Shown here: positions 1 to 6,263 of the stretch, piece after piece
How positions within the stretch are numbered: position 1 is the stretch's first letter
Layout: each line of letters begins with the position of its first letter
From: RGIG426 sp045643425
Lineage (GTDB): Bacteria; Bacillota; Clostridia; Oscillospirales; Acutalibacteraceae
Direction of reading: 5' to 3'
Assembly: GCA_045643425.1 (NCBI GenBank)
Contig: JAZUKW010000094.1
Coordinates: forward strand, 1 to 9,560
Length of the DNA: 9,560 nt
Made by a program: the position numbers and the translations under genes
Notes under the pieces: model-generated
What the model saw: only the letters and a program-made list of their open reading frames with translations
What the model was told of the DNA's origin: nothing
Database searches by the model: none

Positions 1-93
1 TCCCCCGACAAGGCTTTGGGCTTTACGCCGCTGCAATTCCGTAATAAAACCGCTGATATTCCACGGTTTTTCGGCGCTTTCGTTTTCCGGCAT
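1..93 (-). CDS. possible 5' end of an unidentified gene (partial)
   Basis: An ATG at 91-93 on the minus strand opens a frame that stays open to the window edge (31 codons). It begins MPENESAEKPWN and continues with a basic stretch containing LQRRKAQ. An in-frame stop (TAA, 115-117) lies just upstream, so this ATG is a plausible start. A weak purine-rich AGAAG lies 9 nt before it. The codons used (CCG, GAA, AGC, ACG) resemble those of the neighbouring genes, and the frame is co-directional with pnp, beginning about 60 nt beyond the pnp terminator. I do not recognise the protein. The plus strand is also open over 1-108, ending at TAA 109-111, and could instead be the tail of a gene converging on pnp. 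The evidence favours the minus strand only slightly. Confidence 0.3.
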   Translation of the reverse strand, partial: MPENESAEKPWNISGFITELQRRKAQSLVGG

Positions 94-153
94 TCGGCGA
101 TGCTTCTGTAAAGCTTAAACCCTTTCACCCCAAAAACAGAAAAATTGCAAAAG

Positions 154-187
154 AAATCCCACGCAACCGACAGGATGCGGGGGATTT
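154..187 (-). terminator. rho-independent terminator after pnp
   Basis: Positions 154-165 pair with 176-187 in a 12-bp stem with one mismatch (161/180) around a 10-nt loop. On the minus strand the stem is followed by the T-rich run TTTCTTTTGCAATTTTT. It starts about 20 nt after the pnp stop codon, the expected place for a terminator. On the plus strand the stem is followed by TTTTAT only partly outside the stem, so termination in that direction would be weaker. Confidence 0.7.
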
Positions 188-206
188 TATACTATATACC
201 CTTTAA

Positions 207-2390
207 TCAGCGGCGCTGCGGGCGATGACCGCCGTCACGGCGACCACCCTCGCGGCGCGGCGGGCGGGGCTCCTCCGGCTCTTCCGGCGTAAGACCCTCA
301 ACCTCGATCAGCGCATCGCGGCGAGACAGGTTGATACGGCCCTGCTCGTCGATCTCGACCACTTTCACGAGAACCACGTCGCCGACGGACACAACGTCCT
401 CCACGGTCTCGACGCGGCGAATATCCAGCTTGCTGATGTGGACAAGGCCCTCTTTACCCGGGGCGATCTCCACGAACGCACCGAAGTTCATAAGACGGGT
501 CACGCGGCCTTTGTAAATCGAGCCGATTTCCGGATCCTTGGCGATCGTCTCAACAATAGCCAGCGCGCGGCGGGCGTCGTCGGTGTTGACCGCGGAGATG
601 AACACCTGACCGTCCTCCTGCACGTCGATGGTGCAGTTGCAGTCGGCGCAGATTTTTTGGATGACCGCGCCGCCTTTACCGATGACCTCGCGGATCTTAT
701 CCACATCGATCTTGGTAGACAGCATCTTCGGCGCCCATTTGGACAGCTCCGGACGAACCTCCGGAATGGCTTTGAGCATCACCTCGTCGAGGATGTAGCA
801 GCGCGCTTTGTAGGTCTTGTCGAGCGCCTCGCGGATGATGGCGGGAGTAAGACCGTGGACTTTGAGGTCCATCTGAATGGCGGTAATGCCTTTCTTGGTG
901 CCGCCGACTTTAAAGTCCATATCGCCGAAGAAGTCCTCAAGGCCTTGAATATCGACCATGGTCATAAAGCGGTCGCCCTCGCTGATAAGACCGCAGGAAA
1001 TACCCGCGACCGGCGCTTTGATCGGCACACCCGCATCCATAAGGGCGAGGGTGGAGCCGCAGATCGAAGCCTGCGACGTCGAACCGTTGGAAGAAAGCAC
1101 CTCGCTCACGAGACGCATGGTGTACGGGAATTCCTCAATGCTCGGCAGCACCGGCACGAGCGCACGCTCCGCCAACGCACCGTGGCCGATCTCGCGGCGA
1201 CCCGGGCCACGCGACGGGCGGGTCTCGCCCACCGAGTAGGACGGGAAGTTGTAGTGGTGCATATAGCGCTTCTCGGTCTCGTCGTCGATACCGTCAAGAA
1301 GCTGCGCATCTTTGGAAGAGCCGAGGGTCACGGTGGTCAGAACCTGGGTCTGACCGCGGGTGAACAGACCCGAGCCGTGGGTACGCGGCAGAATGCCGAC
1401 CTCGGACGCCAGCGGGCGCATCTCGTTGATGCCGCGGCCGTCCACACGCTTGCCGTCGTCGAGCAGCCAGCGGCGCACGACGTATTTCTGCAATTTGTAG
1501 AGGCACTCGTCGATCTTCTCGATCTGCTCGGCGTATTCCTCGTCGAACTGCGCGTGCACCTTGTCATACACCGGAATGAGACGCTCGTCGCGGATACGTT
1601 TGTCATCGGTATCGAGCGCGGCGCGCACGTCTTCGATGGCGAACTCTTTGATCGCCTCGAACATCGCCGGATCGGGATCGTTCGACACAAACGGGAACTT
1701 CGGCTTGCCGATTTCCGCCTGGATGTCTTTGATGAAGCGGACAATGGCCTGGTTCGCTTCGTGACCGGCCATAATACCGTTAAACATGGTGTCGTTATCC
1801 ACCTCGTTCGCGCCCGCCTCGATCATCGCGACAAGCTCCTCGGTAGAAGCAACGGTGACGTGCATATCCGACACCTTCTCCTGCTCGGCGGTCGGGTTGA
1901 TGACGTACTCGCCGTCAACAAGACCGACAACAACGCCGGAGATCGGGCCGGCCCACGGAATATCCGAAATGGAGATCGCGATAGAGGCGCCGATCATCGC
2001 CGTCGTCTCCGGCGGGCAATCGGGATCGACCGACATCACGGTGCAAACGACGCTGACGTCGTTGCGCATATCCTTCGGGAACAGCGGGCGGATCGGGCGG
2101 TCGATCACACGCGAGGTGAGGATCGCCTTCTCGGTCGGACGACCCTCGCGGCGCAGGAAGCTGCCCGGGATACGGCCGACGGCATACAGTTTTTCTTCGT
2201 AGTCCACGGAAAGCGGGAAGAAATCCACGCCGTCACGCGGTTTGGCGGAAGCGGCCACGTTGCAAAGCACCACCGTCTCGCCGTAACGGACGAGGCAGGA
2301 ACCGCCGGACAGCTGCGCCAATTTGCCGGTTTCGACCACGAGGGGACGGCCGGCAAGAGTGGTTTCGAATACTTTTTCGTTTTCGAACAT
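207..2390 (-). CDS. pnp: polynucleotide phosphorylase (PNPase)
   Basis: PNPase is the 3'-to-5' phosphorolytic exoribonuclease of mRNA decay (EC 2.7.7.8), working as a cytoplasmic trimer. The 727-residue product has the full family layout: first RNase PH domain (about 10-145) with the FLRREGRPTEKAIL segment near 79-91, an all-helical linker (about 150-300), second RNase PH domain (about 315-545), KH domain with IGKGG at 570-574, and S1 domain (about 622-692). The phosphate-binding region SNGSTSQASICGS is at 434-446. DFFGDMDFKVGGT at 486-498 supplies D486, D492 and K494, matching the catalytic positions known in E. coli PNPase. The start is supported by GGAGG (2399-2403) 8 nt upstream. It lies 176 nt downstream of rpsO, the classic pairing. 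After the S1 domain comes an acidic PEEPEEP stretch and then an Arg/Gly-rich tail ending HRPQRR. Nothing suggests loss of function. Confidence 0.98.
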   Translation of the reverse strand: MFENEKVFETTLAGRPLVVETGKLAQLSGGSCLVRYGETVVLCNVAASAKPRDGVDFFPLSVDYEEKLYAVGRIPGSFLRREGRPTEKAILTSRVIDRPIRPLFPKDMRNDVSVVCTVMSVDPDCPPETTAMIGASIAISISDIPWAGPISGVVVGLVDGEYVINPTAEQEKVSDMHVTVASTEELVAMIEAGANEVDNDTMFNGIMAGHEANQAIVRFIKDIQAEIGKPKFPFVSNDPDPAMFEAIKEFAIEDVRAALDTDDKRIRDERLIPVYDKVHAQFDEEYAEQIEKIDECLYKLQKYVVRRWLLDDGKRVDGRGINEMRPLASEVGILPRTHGSGLFTRGQTQVLTTVTLGSSKDAQLLDGIDDETEKRYMHHYNFPSYSVGETRPSRGPGRREIGHGALAERALVPVLPSIEEFPYTMRLVSEVLSSNGSTSQASICGSTLALMDAGVPIKAPVAGISCGLISEGDRFMTMVDIQGLEDFFGDMDFKVGGTKKGITAIQMDLKVHGLTPAIIREALDKTYKARCYILDEVMLKAIPEVRPELSKWAPKMLSTKIDVDKIREVIGKGGAVIQKICADCNCTIDVQEDGQVFISAVNTDDARRALAIVETIAKDPEIGSIYKGRVTRLMNFGAFVEIAPGKEGLVHISKLDIRRVETVEDVVSVGDVVLVKVVEIDEQGRINLSRRDALIEVEGLTPEEPEEPRPPRREGGRRDGGHRPQRR

Positions 2391-2459
2391 AGTTGTTACC
2401 TCCGATTAAAATAATATTTTCGGGGTGTCACACGATTATTAGCAATAAAACCAACGTCG

Positions 2460-2489
2460 TAGCGATAGGCGGCGCTCGTTTCATCGCTA
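2460..2489 (-). other. hairpin in the pnp leader
   Basis: A 7-bp inverted repeat (TAGCGAT ... ATCGCTA, 2460-2466 with 2483-2489) encloses a 16-nt loop in the transcript upstream of pnp, about 70 nt before its start codon. It lies downstream of the larger rpsO-proximal hairpin. There is no U-run after it, so it is not a terminator. It may be a structural part of the pnp leader. Chance occurrence is possible. I found no convincing separate pnp promoter in 2391-2520. Confidence 0.35.
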
Positions 2490-2523
2490 AAATCGCAAAA
2501 CACCCGGTTGACCGTGGAAAGAG

Positions 2524-2558
2524 GATAAGGCAGGCGGAAAAGTGCCGCCTGCCTTATC
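2524..2558 (-). terminator. strong rpsO-pnp intercistronic hairpin (attenuator or processing site)
   Basis: Positions 2524-2537 pair perfectly with 2545-2558 (14 bp, stem sequence GATAAGGCAGGCGG) around a 7-nt loop. On the minus strand it begins 8 nt after the rpsO stop. The sequence after the stem is only CTCTTTCC, a poor U-run, so full termination is doubtful and partial read-through into pnp is likely. By analogy with E. coli, where the rpsO-pnp spacer holds a terminator and a stem processed for PNPase autoregulation, this could attenuate pnp, protect the rpsO 3' end, or be cleaved by an endonuclease. The stem is directly visible; its role is inferred. Confidence 0.6.
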
Positions 2559-2566
2559 GAGATGTC

Positions 2567-2833
2567 TTACTTGCGCAGGCCGAGCTTTTCGACGATCGCA
2601 CGGTAACGGTTAATATCTTTCTTCGCAAGATAGTTAAGCAGGTTACGGCGATGACCGACCATCTTCAGCAGGCCGCGGCGGGAGTGGTGGTCCTTTTTGT
2701 GGACCTTCAGGTGCTCGGTAAGGTCGTTGATGCGTTTGGTCAAAACGGCGATCTGGACCTCCGGCGAACCGGTGTCACCCTCGTGGGTGGCATACTCCGC
2801 CATGATAGCGGTTTTCTCTTCGGGCAGAAGCAT
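2567..2833 (-). CDS. rpsO: 30S ribosomal protein S15
   Basis: S15 is a primary binder of 16S rRNA in the central domain of the small subunit and helps form the platform and an intersubunit bridge. The 88-residue product is the normal family length. It shows the diagnostic core DTGSPEVQIAVLT (20-32) and the RNA-binding HKKDHHSRRGLLKMVGHRR segment (45-63), ending in the typical KLGLRK. The start ATG (2831-2833) is preceded by AAAGGAGG with 8 nt spacing. It is the first gene of the rpsO-pnp unit and is transcribed from the promoter at 2958-2986. Its leader is structured, which fits the widespread feedback control of rpsO by its own protein. Confidence 0.98.
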   Translation of the reverse strand: MLLPEEKTAIMAEYATHEGDTGSPEVQIAVLTKRINDLTEHLKVHKKDHHSRRGLLKMVGHRRNLLNYLAKKDINRYRAIVEKLGLRK

Positions 2834-2871
2834 GTGTTTGTCCTCCTTTTATAAAATTTCCGCCAAACACA
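2833..2871 (-). promoter_or_regulatory. hairpin enclosing the rpsO ribosome binding site
   Basis: In the rpsO mRNA, UGUGUUUG (2864-2871) is exactly complementary over 8 bp to CAAACACA (2833-2840), which includes the A of the start codon. The 23-nt loop between them contains the Shine-Dalgarno sequence AAAGGAGG. Such a structure could place ribosome access under control, for example by S15 binding, as is known for rpsO leaders in several bacteria whose RNA architectures differ. The pairing is visible in the sequence. The link to S15 is inferred. Confidence 0.5.
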
Positions 2872-2881
2872 GCGCGGGGAA

Positions 2882-2950
2882 ACGGACTCCCGAAACGGGC
2901 ATTCTCCACCGTCCGTGTAAAGGGATCACACAAGCGCAAAATTTCGCTTG
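2882..2950 (-). other. structured 5' part of the rpsO leader
   Basis: Two further inverted repeats lie between the predicted transcript start (about 2951) and the ribosome-site hairpin. The first is CAAGCG at 2931-2936 with CGCTTG at 2945-2950, a 6-bp stem at the very 5' end of the RNA. The second is ACGGAC at 2882-2887 with GTCCGT at 2911-2916, holding a smaller inner stem CCCG/CGGG (2889-2892 with 2896-2899). Together with the hairpin at 2833-2871 they could fold into a multi-stem leader. No known riboswitch class is recognised. Confidence 0.35.
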
Positions 2951-2957
2951 CCGAATC

Positions 2958-2986
2958 AGTATATCACGCGAATTCCGATTTGTAAA
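2958..2986 (-). promoter_or_regulatory. rpsO promoter (sigma-A type, extended -10)
   Basis: On the minus strand TTTACA (2981-2986) and TATACT (2958-2963) are separated by exactly 17 bp, and TGA directly before the -10 gives an extended -10 element. Transcription should start near 2951, giving a leader of about 118 nt to the rpsO ATG. A/T-rich sequence upstream (about 2987-3020) could act as an UP-like element, as expected for a ribosomal protein gene. Confidence 0.75.
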
Positions 2987-3030
2987 GTAAAATTTTTATA
3001 TAAAGGCAAATTTTTTCGCCGACTTTCCTC

Positions 3031-3046
3031 TTTTTCGGTCGAAAAA
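3031..3046. repeat. A/T-rich palindrome between divergent promoters
   Basis: TTTTTCGGTCGAAAAA consists of 7-bp inverted arms (TTTTTCG / CGAAAAA) around GT. A further TTTTTTCG occurs at 3011-3018. It lies in the 96-bp stretch between the two outward-facing -35 boxes of rpsO and glgB, roughly midway. It may be a regulator binding site or simply curved A-tract DNA upstream of two strong promoters. No regulator is identified. Confidence 0.3.
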
Positions 3047-3082
3047 ACGGACAAACTTATGGTTGAACCCGTTTGAAAGTCC

Positions 3083-3111
3083 TTGCAAACAGAGGAAAAA
3101 GTTGGTATAAT
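3083..3111 (+). promoter_or_regulatory. glgBCDA operon promoter (sigma-A type, extended -10)
   Basis: TTGCAA (3083-3088) and a consensus TATAAT (3106-3111) are separated by 17 bp, with TGG immediately before the -10. Transcription should begin near 3118, leaving a short leader of about 50 nt to glgB. No terminator-antiterminator or riboswitch fold is evident in that leader, so any control probably acts on initiation. Confidence 0.8.
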
Positions 3112-3167
3112 AGCGGTAATAAAACGCATAGTCTTTTCGGGACGAGCATAAAAAAGGAGGCGACCGT

Positions 3168-5039
3168 ATGAGCGACAACCGAACCCCCGTCACGTTGGAC
3201 GGCATCGACACCCGCGCCTATCAGCGCTTCGGCAACCACAAAACCGCGGACGGAAAGCGTCGTTTTTGCGTCTATGCCCCCGCCGCCCGCGCCGTTTCGC
3301 TCGTCGGCGACTTCAACGAGTGGCAGCCGAACGCGCTGCCGCTTTCCCGCCTTCCGGACGGCTCGTGGGAACTCGTTTGTGACGATTTTCCCACGTTTAC
3401 CGCTTACAAATACGCGGTGACACAGCAAAACGGCAAAACCGTAATGAAAGCCGACCCCTTCGCCACCCATTTTGAAACCCGGCCGGGAACGGCATCGAAG
3501 ATTTTCGATTTAGAGGGCTTCGCGTGGCGGGACAGCGCGTGGCAGGCAGAAAAAGCCGCCCGCTCGGTGTACGACATCCCGCTCAATATCTACGAGGTGC
3601 ATCTCCCCTCCTGGCGGCAGCAGGAAAACGGCGACTTCCTCTCTTATGAGCAGGCCGCCGTCGAGCTCGCCGCCTATGCGCGCGAAATGGGCTACACCCA
3701 CGTGGAGCTGCTGCCCGTCACGGAATTTCCGTTCGACGGCTCGTGGGGCTATCAGGTGACCGGGTATTTCGCCCCCACCTCCCGCTTCGGCACCCCGCAC
3801 GATTTTATGAAATTCGTGGATATTCTCCATGGCGCCGGGCTCGGCGTTATTATGGATTGGGTCCCCGCCCATTTCCCGAAAGACGAGCAGGGGCTTTACC
3901 GCTTCGACGGCACCCCGCTTTACGAATACGCCGACCCGCGCAAGGGGGAGCATAAAGAATGGGGCACCTGCGTCTTCGACTACGGCAAAACCGAGGTGCA
4001 GAGCTTTCTCATCTCCTCCGCGCTCTTTTGGCTCGAACAGTATCACGTGGACGGCATCCGCGTGGACGCGGTCGCCTCGATGCTGTATCTCGATTACGGC
4101 AGAAAACCCGGCGAATGGGTCAAAAACCAAAACGGCGGCAACGAGAATTTAGAGGCCGTCGCGTTTTTACAGCGACTCAACACCGCAGTATTCGGCGCGT
4201 TTCCCAACGCGCTGATGGTCGCGGAGGAATCCACCGCCTGGCCGCTCGTCTCCCGCCCCGTTGACGCGGGCGGGCTCGGCTTTAACTACAAATGGAATAT
4301 GGGCTGGATGAACGACACACTTCGCTATATGTCCCTCGACCCCTATTTTCGCAAGGACAACCACCACAGCCTCACGTTCTCGTTCTTCTATGCTTTTTCG
4401 GAGAATTTCATCCTCCCGCTGTCCCACGACGAGGTGGTACACGGTAAAAAATCCCTGCTCGACAAAATGCCGGGCAGCTACGAGGAAAAATTCGCCGGTG
4501 CGCGTGCCTTTGCCGCCTACACGATGCCGCACCCCGGCAAAAAGCTGACCTTTATGGGCAACGAGTTCGGGCAGTTCAAGGAATGGGACTACAAAGCCCC
4601 GCTCGATTGGTTTTTGCTCGACTACCCCGCCCACGAAGCCTACCGAGACTTCACAAAAGCCCTCAACCACTTTTACCTCGACCACCCCGCGCTTTGGGGC
4701 AACGACTTCGATTGGGAGGGCTTTTCGTGGATCGTGCCGGATGACGCGGCCCAGAGCGTCGTCGCCTTTGCGCGCCGCGACAAAGCGGGAAACGAGCTCG
4801 TCGCCGTTTGCAACTTTACCCCCGTCGCGCGGGGAAGCTACCGCATCGGCTTACCTGCCGCAGGCCGTTATCAGACGGTATTTTCCACCGATGACCAAGC
4901 GTTCGGCGGGGACAGCGAAAAAAACGCGGCCGTGAGCACCGAACCCGTGCCGTCTCACGGTTTCGACCAGTCGGCAGAGCTGACGCTCCCGCCGCTGTCG
5001 GTCTTATTTTTAGAACGCCTACCCGAAAAGGAGGAATGA
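3168..5039 (+). CDS. glgB: 1,4-alpha-glucan branching enzyme GlgB
   Basis: GlgB cuts alpha-1,4-glucan chains and re-attaches the piece through an alpha-1,6 bond (EC 2.4.1.18), creating glycogen branches. The 623-residue product has one N-terminal CBM48 module (about 28-105, with VSLVGDFNEW), a GH13 catalytic barrel (about 135-510) and a C-terminal beta domain (about 520-618). It lacks the extra N-terminal domain of the longest GlgB proteins. The GH13 motifs are all present: DWVPAHF at 230-236, GIRVDAV with nucleophile D300, VAEES with the acid/base glutamate at E353/E354, and LSHDEVVHG with H420-D421. The ATG is set by AAGGAGG (3154-3160) 7 nt upstream. It is first in the operon, which ends 3 nt before glgC. 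All catalytic residues are intact. Confidence 0.97.
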   Translation: MSDNRTPVTLDGIDTRAYQRFGNHKTADGKRRFCVYAPAARAVSLVGDFNEWQPNALPLSRLPDGSWELVCDDFPTFTAYKYAVTQQNGKTVMKADPFATHFETRPGTASKIFDLEGFAWRDSAWQAEKAARSVYDIPLNIYEVHLPSWRQQENGDFLSYEQAAVELAAYAREMGYTHVELLPVTEFPFDGSWGYQVTGYFAPTSRFGTPHDFMKFVDILHGAGLGVIMDWVPAHFPKDEQGLYRFDGTPLYEYADPRKGEHKEWGTCVFDYGKTEVQSFLISSALFWLEQYHVDGIRVDAVASMLYLDYGRKPGEWVKNQNGGNENLEAVAFLQRLNTAVFGAFPNALMVAEESTAWPLVSRPVDAGGLGFNYKWNMGWMNDTLRYMSLDPYFRKDNHHSLTFSFFYAFSENFILPLSHDEVVHGKKSLLDKMPGSYEEKFAGARAFAAYTMPHPGKKLTFMGNEFGQFKEWDYKAPLDWFLLDYPAHEAYRDFTKALNHFYLDHPALWGNDFDWEGFSWIVPDDAAQSVVAFARRDKAGNELVAVCNFTPVARGSYRIGLPAAGRYQTVFSTDDQAFGGDSEKNAAVSTEPVPSHGFDQSAELTLPPLSVLFLERLPEKEE

Positions 5040-5042
5040 CGA

Positions 5043-6263
5043 ATGTTCCGTAAGCAAGAATGTGTCGCTATGCTGCTCGCCGGCGGTCAGGGCAGCCGTC
5101 TGTATACGCTGACCGAAAAGATCGCCAAGCCCGCCGTTCCCTACGGCGGCAAATATCGGATCATCGCCTTTCCCCTCTCCAACTGCGTCAACTCCGGCAT
5201 CGACACCGTCGGCGTGTTGACGCAATACCAGCCGCTCGAGCTGTCCGACTATATCGGCAGCGGTCAGGCGTGGGATCTCGACGTTCCCGATGCCGGTGTG
5301 CATATTTTGCCGCCGTACCAGCAAACCTCCGGCGCGGATTGGTACAAAGGTACCGCCAACGCCATTTTCCAAAACCGAAATTTCATCGAACGGTACGAGC
5401 CGGAATACGTGCTGGTGCTGTCCGGCGACCATATCTATAAAATGGACTATTCCCGTATGCTCCGCTTCCATAAAGAGCACAAAGCCGCCTGCACCGTTGC
5501 GGTGCTTTCGGTCGAGCCGGAGGAAGCGCATCGCTTCGGCATCGTCAACGTCGGCGAAAACGACCGTATCGCCGAATTCGAGGAAAAGCCGGAGCATCCG
5601 AAAAGCAATCTGGCCTCGATGGGCATTTACGTGTTTTCGTGGGCAACGCTCAAAGCGTATCTTAAAGCCGACGACCAAAACCCGACCTCCAAAAACGATT
5701 TCGGCCACGACGTACTGCCCGCCATGCTCGCTGCCGGCGAGCCGATGGTCGCCTATCCCTTTGACGGCTATTGGAAAGACGTCGGCACGATCGACAGCCT
5801 GTGGGAAGCGAATATGGATCTTTTAAACCCCCGCGTCCCGCTCGATTTGTCCGATCCCTCTTGGCGCATCTACTCGAACAACCCCGCCTTGCCGCCGCAA
5901 TATATCGGCGAACGCGCAAGCGTCCAAAACAGTATGATCTCCGAGGGCTGTTCCGTTTTCGGAACGGTGGACTTTTCGGTGCTGTTCCCCGCCGTCACCG
6001 TGGAGGAGGGCGCCGAGGTGCGCGACTCCATTTTGATGCCCGGCGTGCGGGTAAAAGCGGGCGCAAAAGTGCAGTATTCCATCCTGGCGGAAAACGTCAC
6101 GGTCGGCGAAAACGCCGTGATCGGCGAGCGCCCGGAGGATAAAGAAAACCTGGAGGAATGGGGCGTTGCCGTCATCGGCGAGGGCGTCACCGTATCGCCC
6201 GACACCCACGTTCCCGCCAAAGCCATGATCGACACGAAGGGAGGCGATCGCCGTGCGCAGTAA
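5043..6263 (+). CDS. glgC: glucose-1-phosphate adenylyltransferase, catalytic subunit
   Basis: GlgC makes ADP-glucose and pyrophosphate from ATP and glucose 1-phosphate (EC 2.7.7.27), the committed step of bacterial glycogen synthesis. The 406-residue product has a nucleotidyltransferase domain (about 5-265) with LLAGGQGSRL at 11-20, the KPAVPYGGKYRII segment at 29-41, GADWYKGTANAIFQN, SGDHIYKMDY holding the catalytic aspartate, and the sugar-phosphate-binding EFEEKP. A left-handed beta-helix of hexapeptide repeats follows (about 285-385). AAGGAGG (5028-5034), inside the end of glgB, lies 8 nt before the ATG, indicating translational coupling. Residue 42 is alanine (GCC, 5166-5168) in IIAFPLSNC, where IIDF is usual and where GlgD of this operon still has LIDF. 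It should pair with GlgD in the enzyme complex. Confidence 0.96.
   Translation: MFRKQECVAMLLAGGQGSRLYTLTEKIAKPAVPYGGKYRIIAFPLSNCVNSGIDTVGVLTQYQPLELSDYIGSGQAWDLDVPDAGVHILPPYQQTSGADWYKGTANAIFQNRNFIERYEPEYVLVLSGDHIYKMDYSRMLRFHKEHKAACTVAVLSVEPEEAHRFGIVNVGENDRIAEFEEKPEHPKSNLASMGIYVFSWATLKAYLKADDQNPTSKNDFGHDVLPAMLAAGEPMVAYPFDGYWKDVGTIDSLWEANMDLLNPRVPLDLSDPSWRIYSNNPALPPQYIGERASVQNSMISEGCSVFGTVDFSVLFPAVTVEEGAEVRDSILMPGVRVKAGAKVQYSILAENVTVGENAVIGERPEDKENLEEWGVAVIGEGVTVSPDTHVPAKAMIDTKGGDRRAQ

Noticed and set aside
225..2414. 729-codon open frame on the plus strand antisense to pnp
   Set aside because: It mirrors pnp almost exactly, the sense protein is an unmistakable complete PNPase, and the antisense translation is a low-complexity mix rich in Arg, His, Asp and Leu with no recognisable motif. 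It arises because the biased codons of pnp avoid antisense stops.
2391..2520. A separate promoter for pnp
   Set aside because: TATTAT- and TAATAA-like hexamers occur on the minus strand, but none has an acceptable -35 box at 16-18 bp, so I cannot support one.
2393..2854. Plus-strand open frame across rpsO
   Set aside because: It is antisense to a complete, conserved S15 gene and has no clear ribosome binding site or recognisable protein features.
3510..4130. 206-codon minus-strand frame within glgB
   Set aside because: It is a shadow of the GH13 domain of glgB, which has all catalytic motifs on the plus strand.
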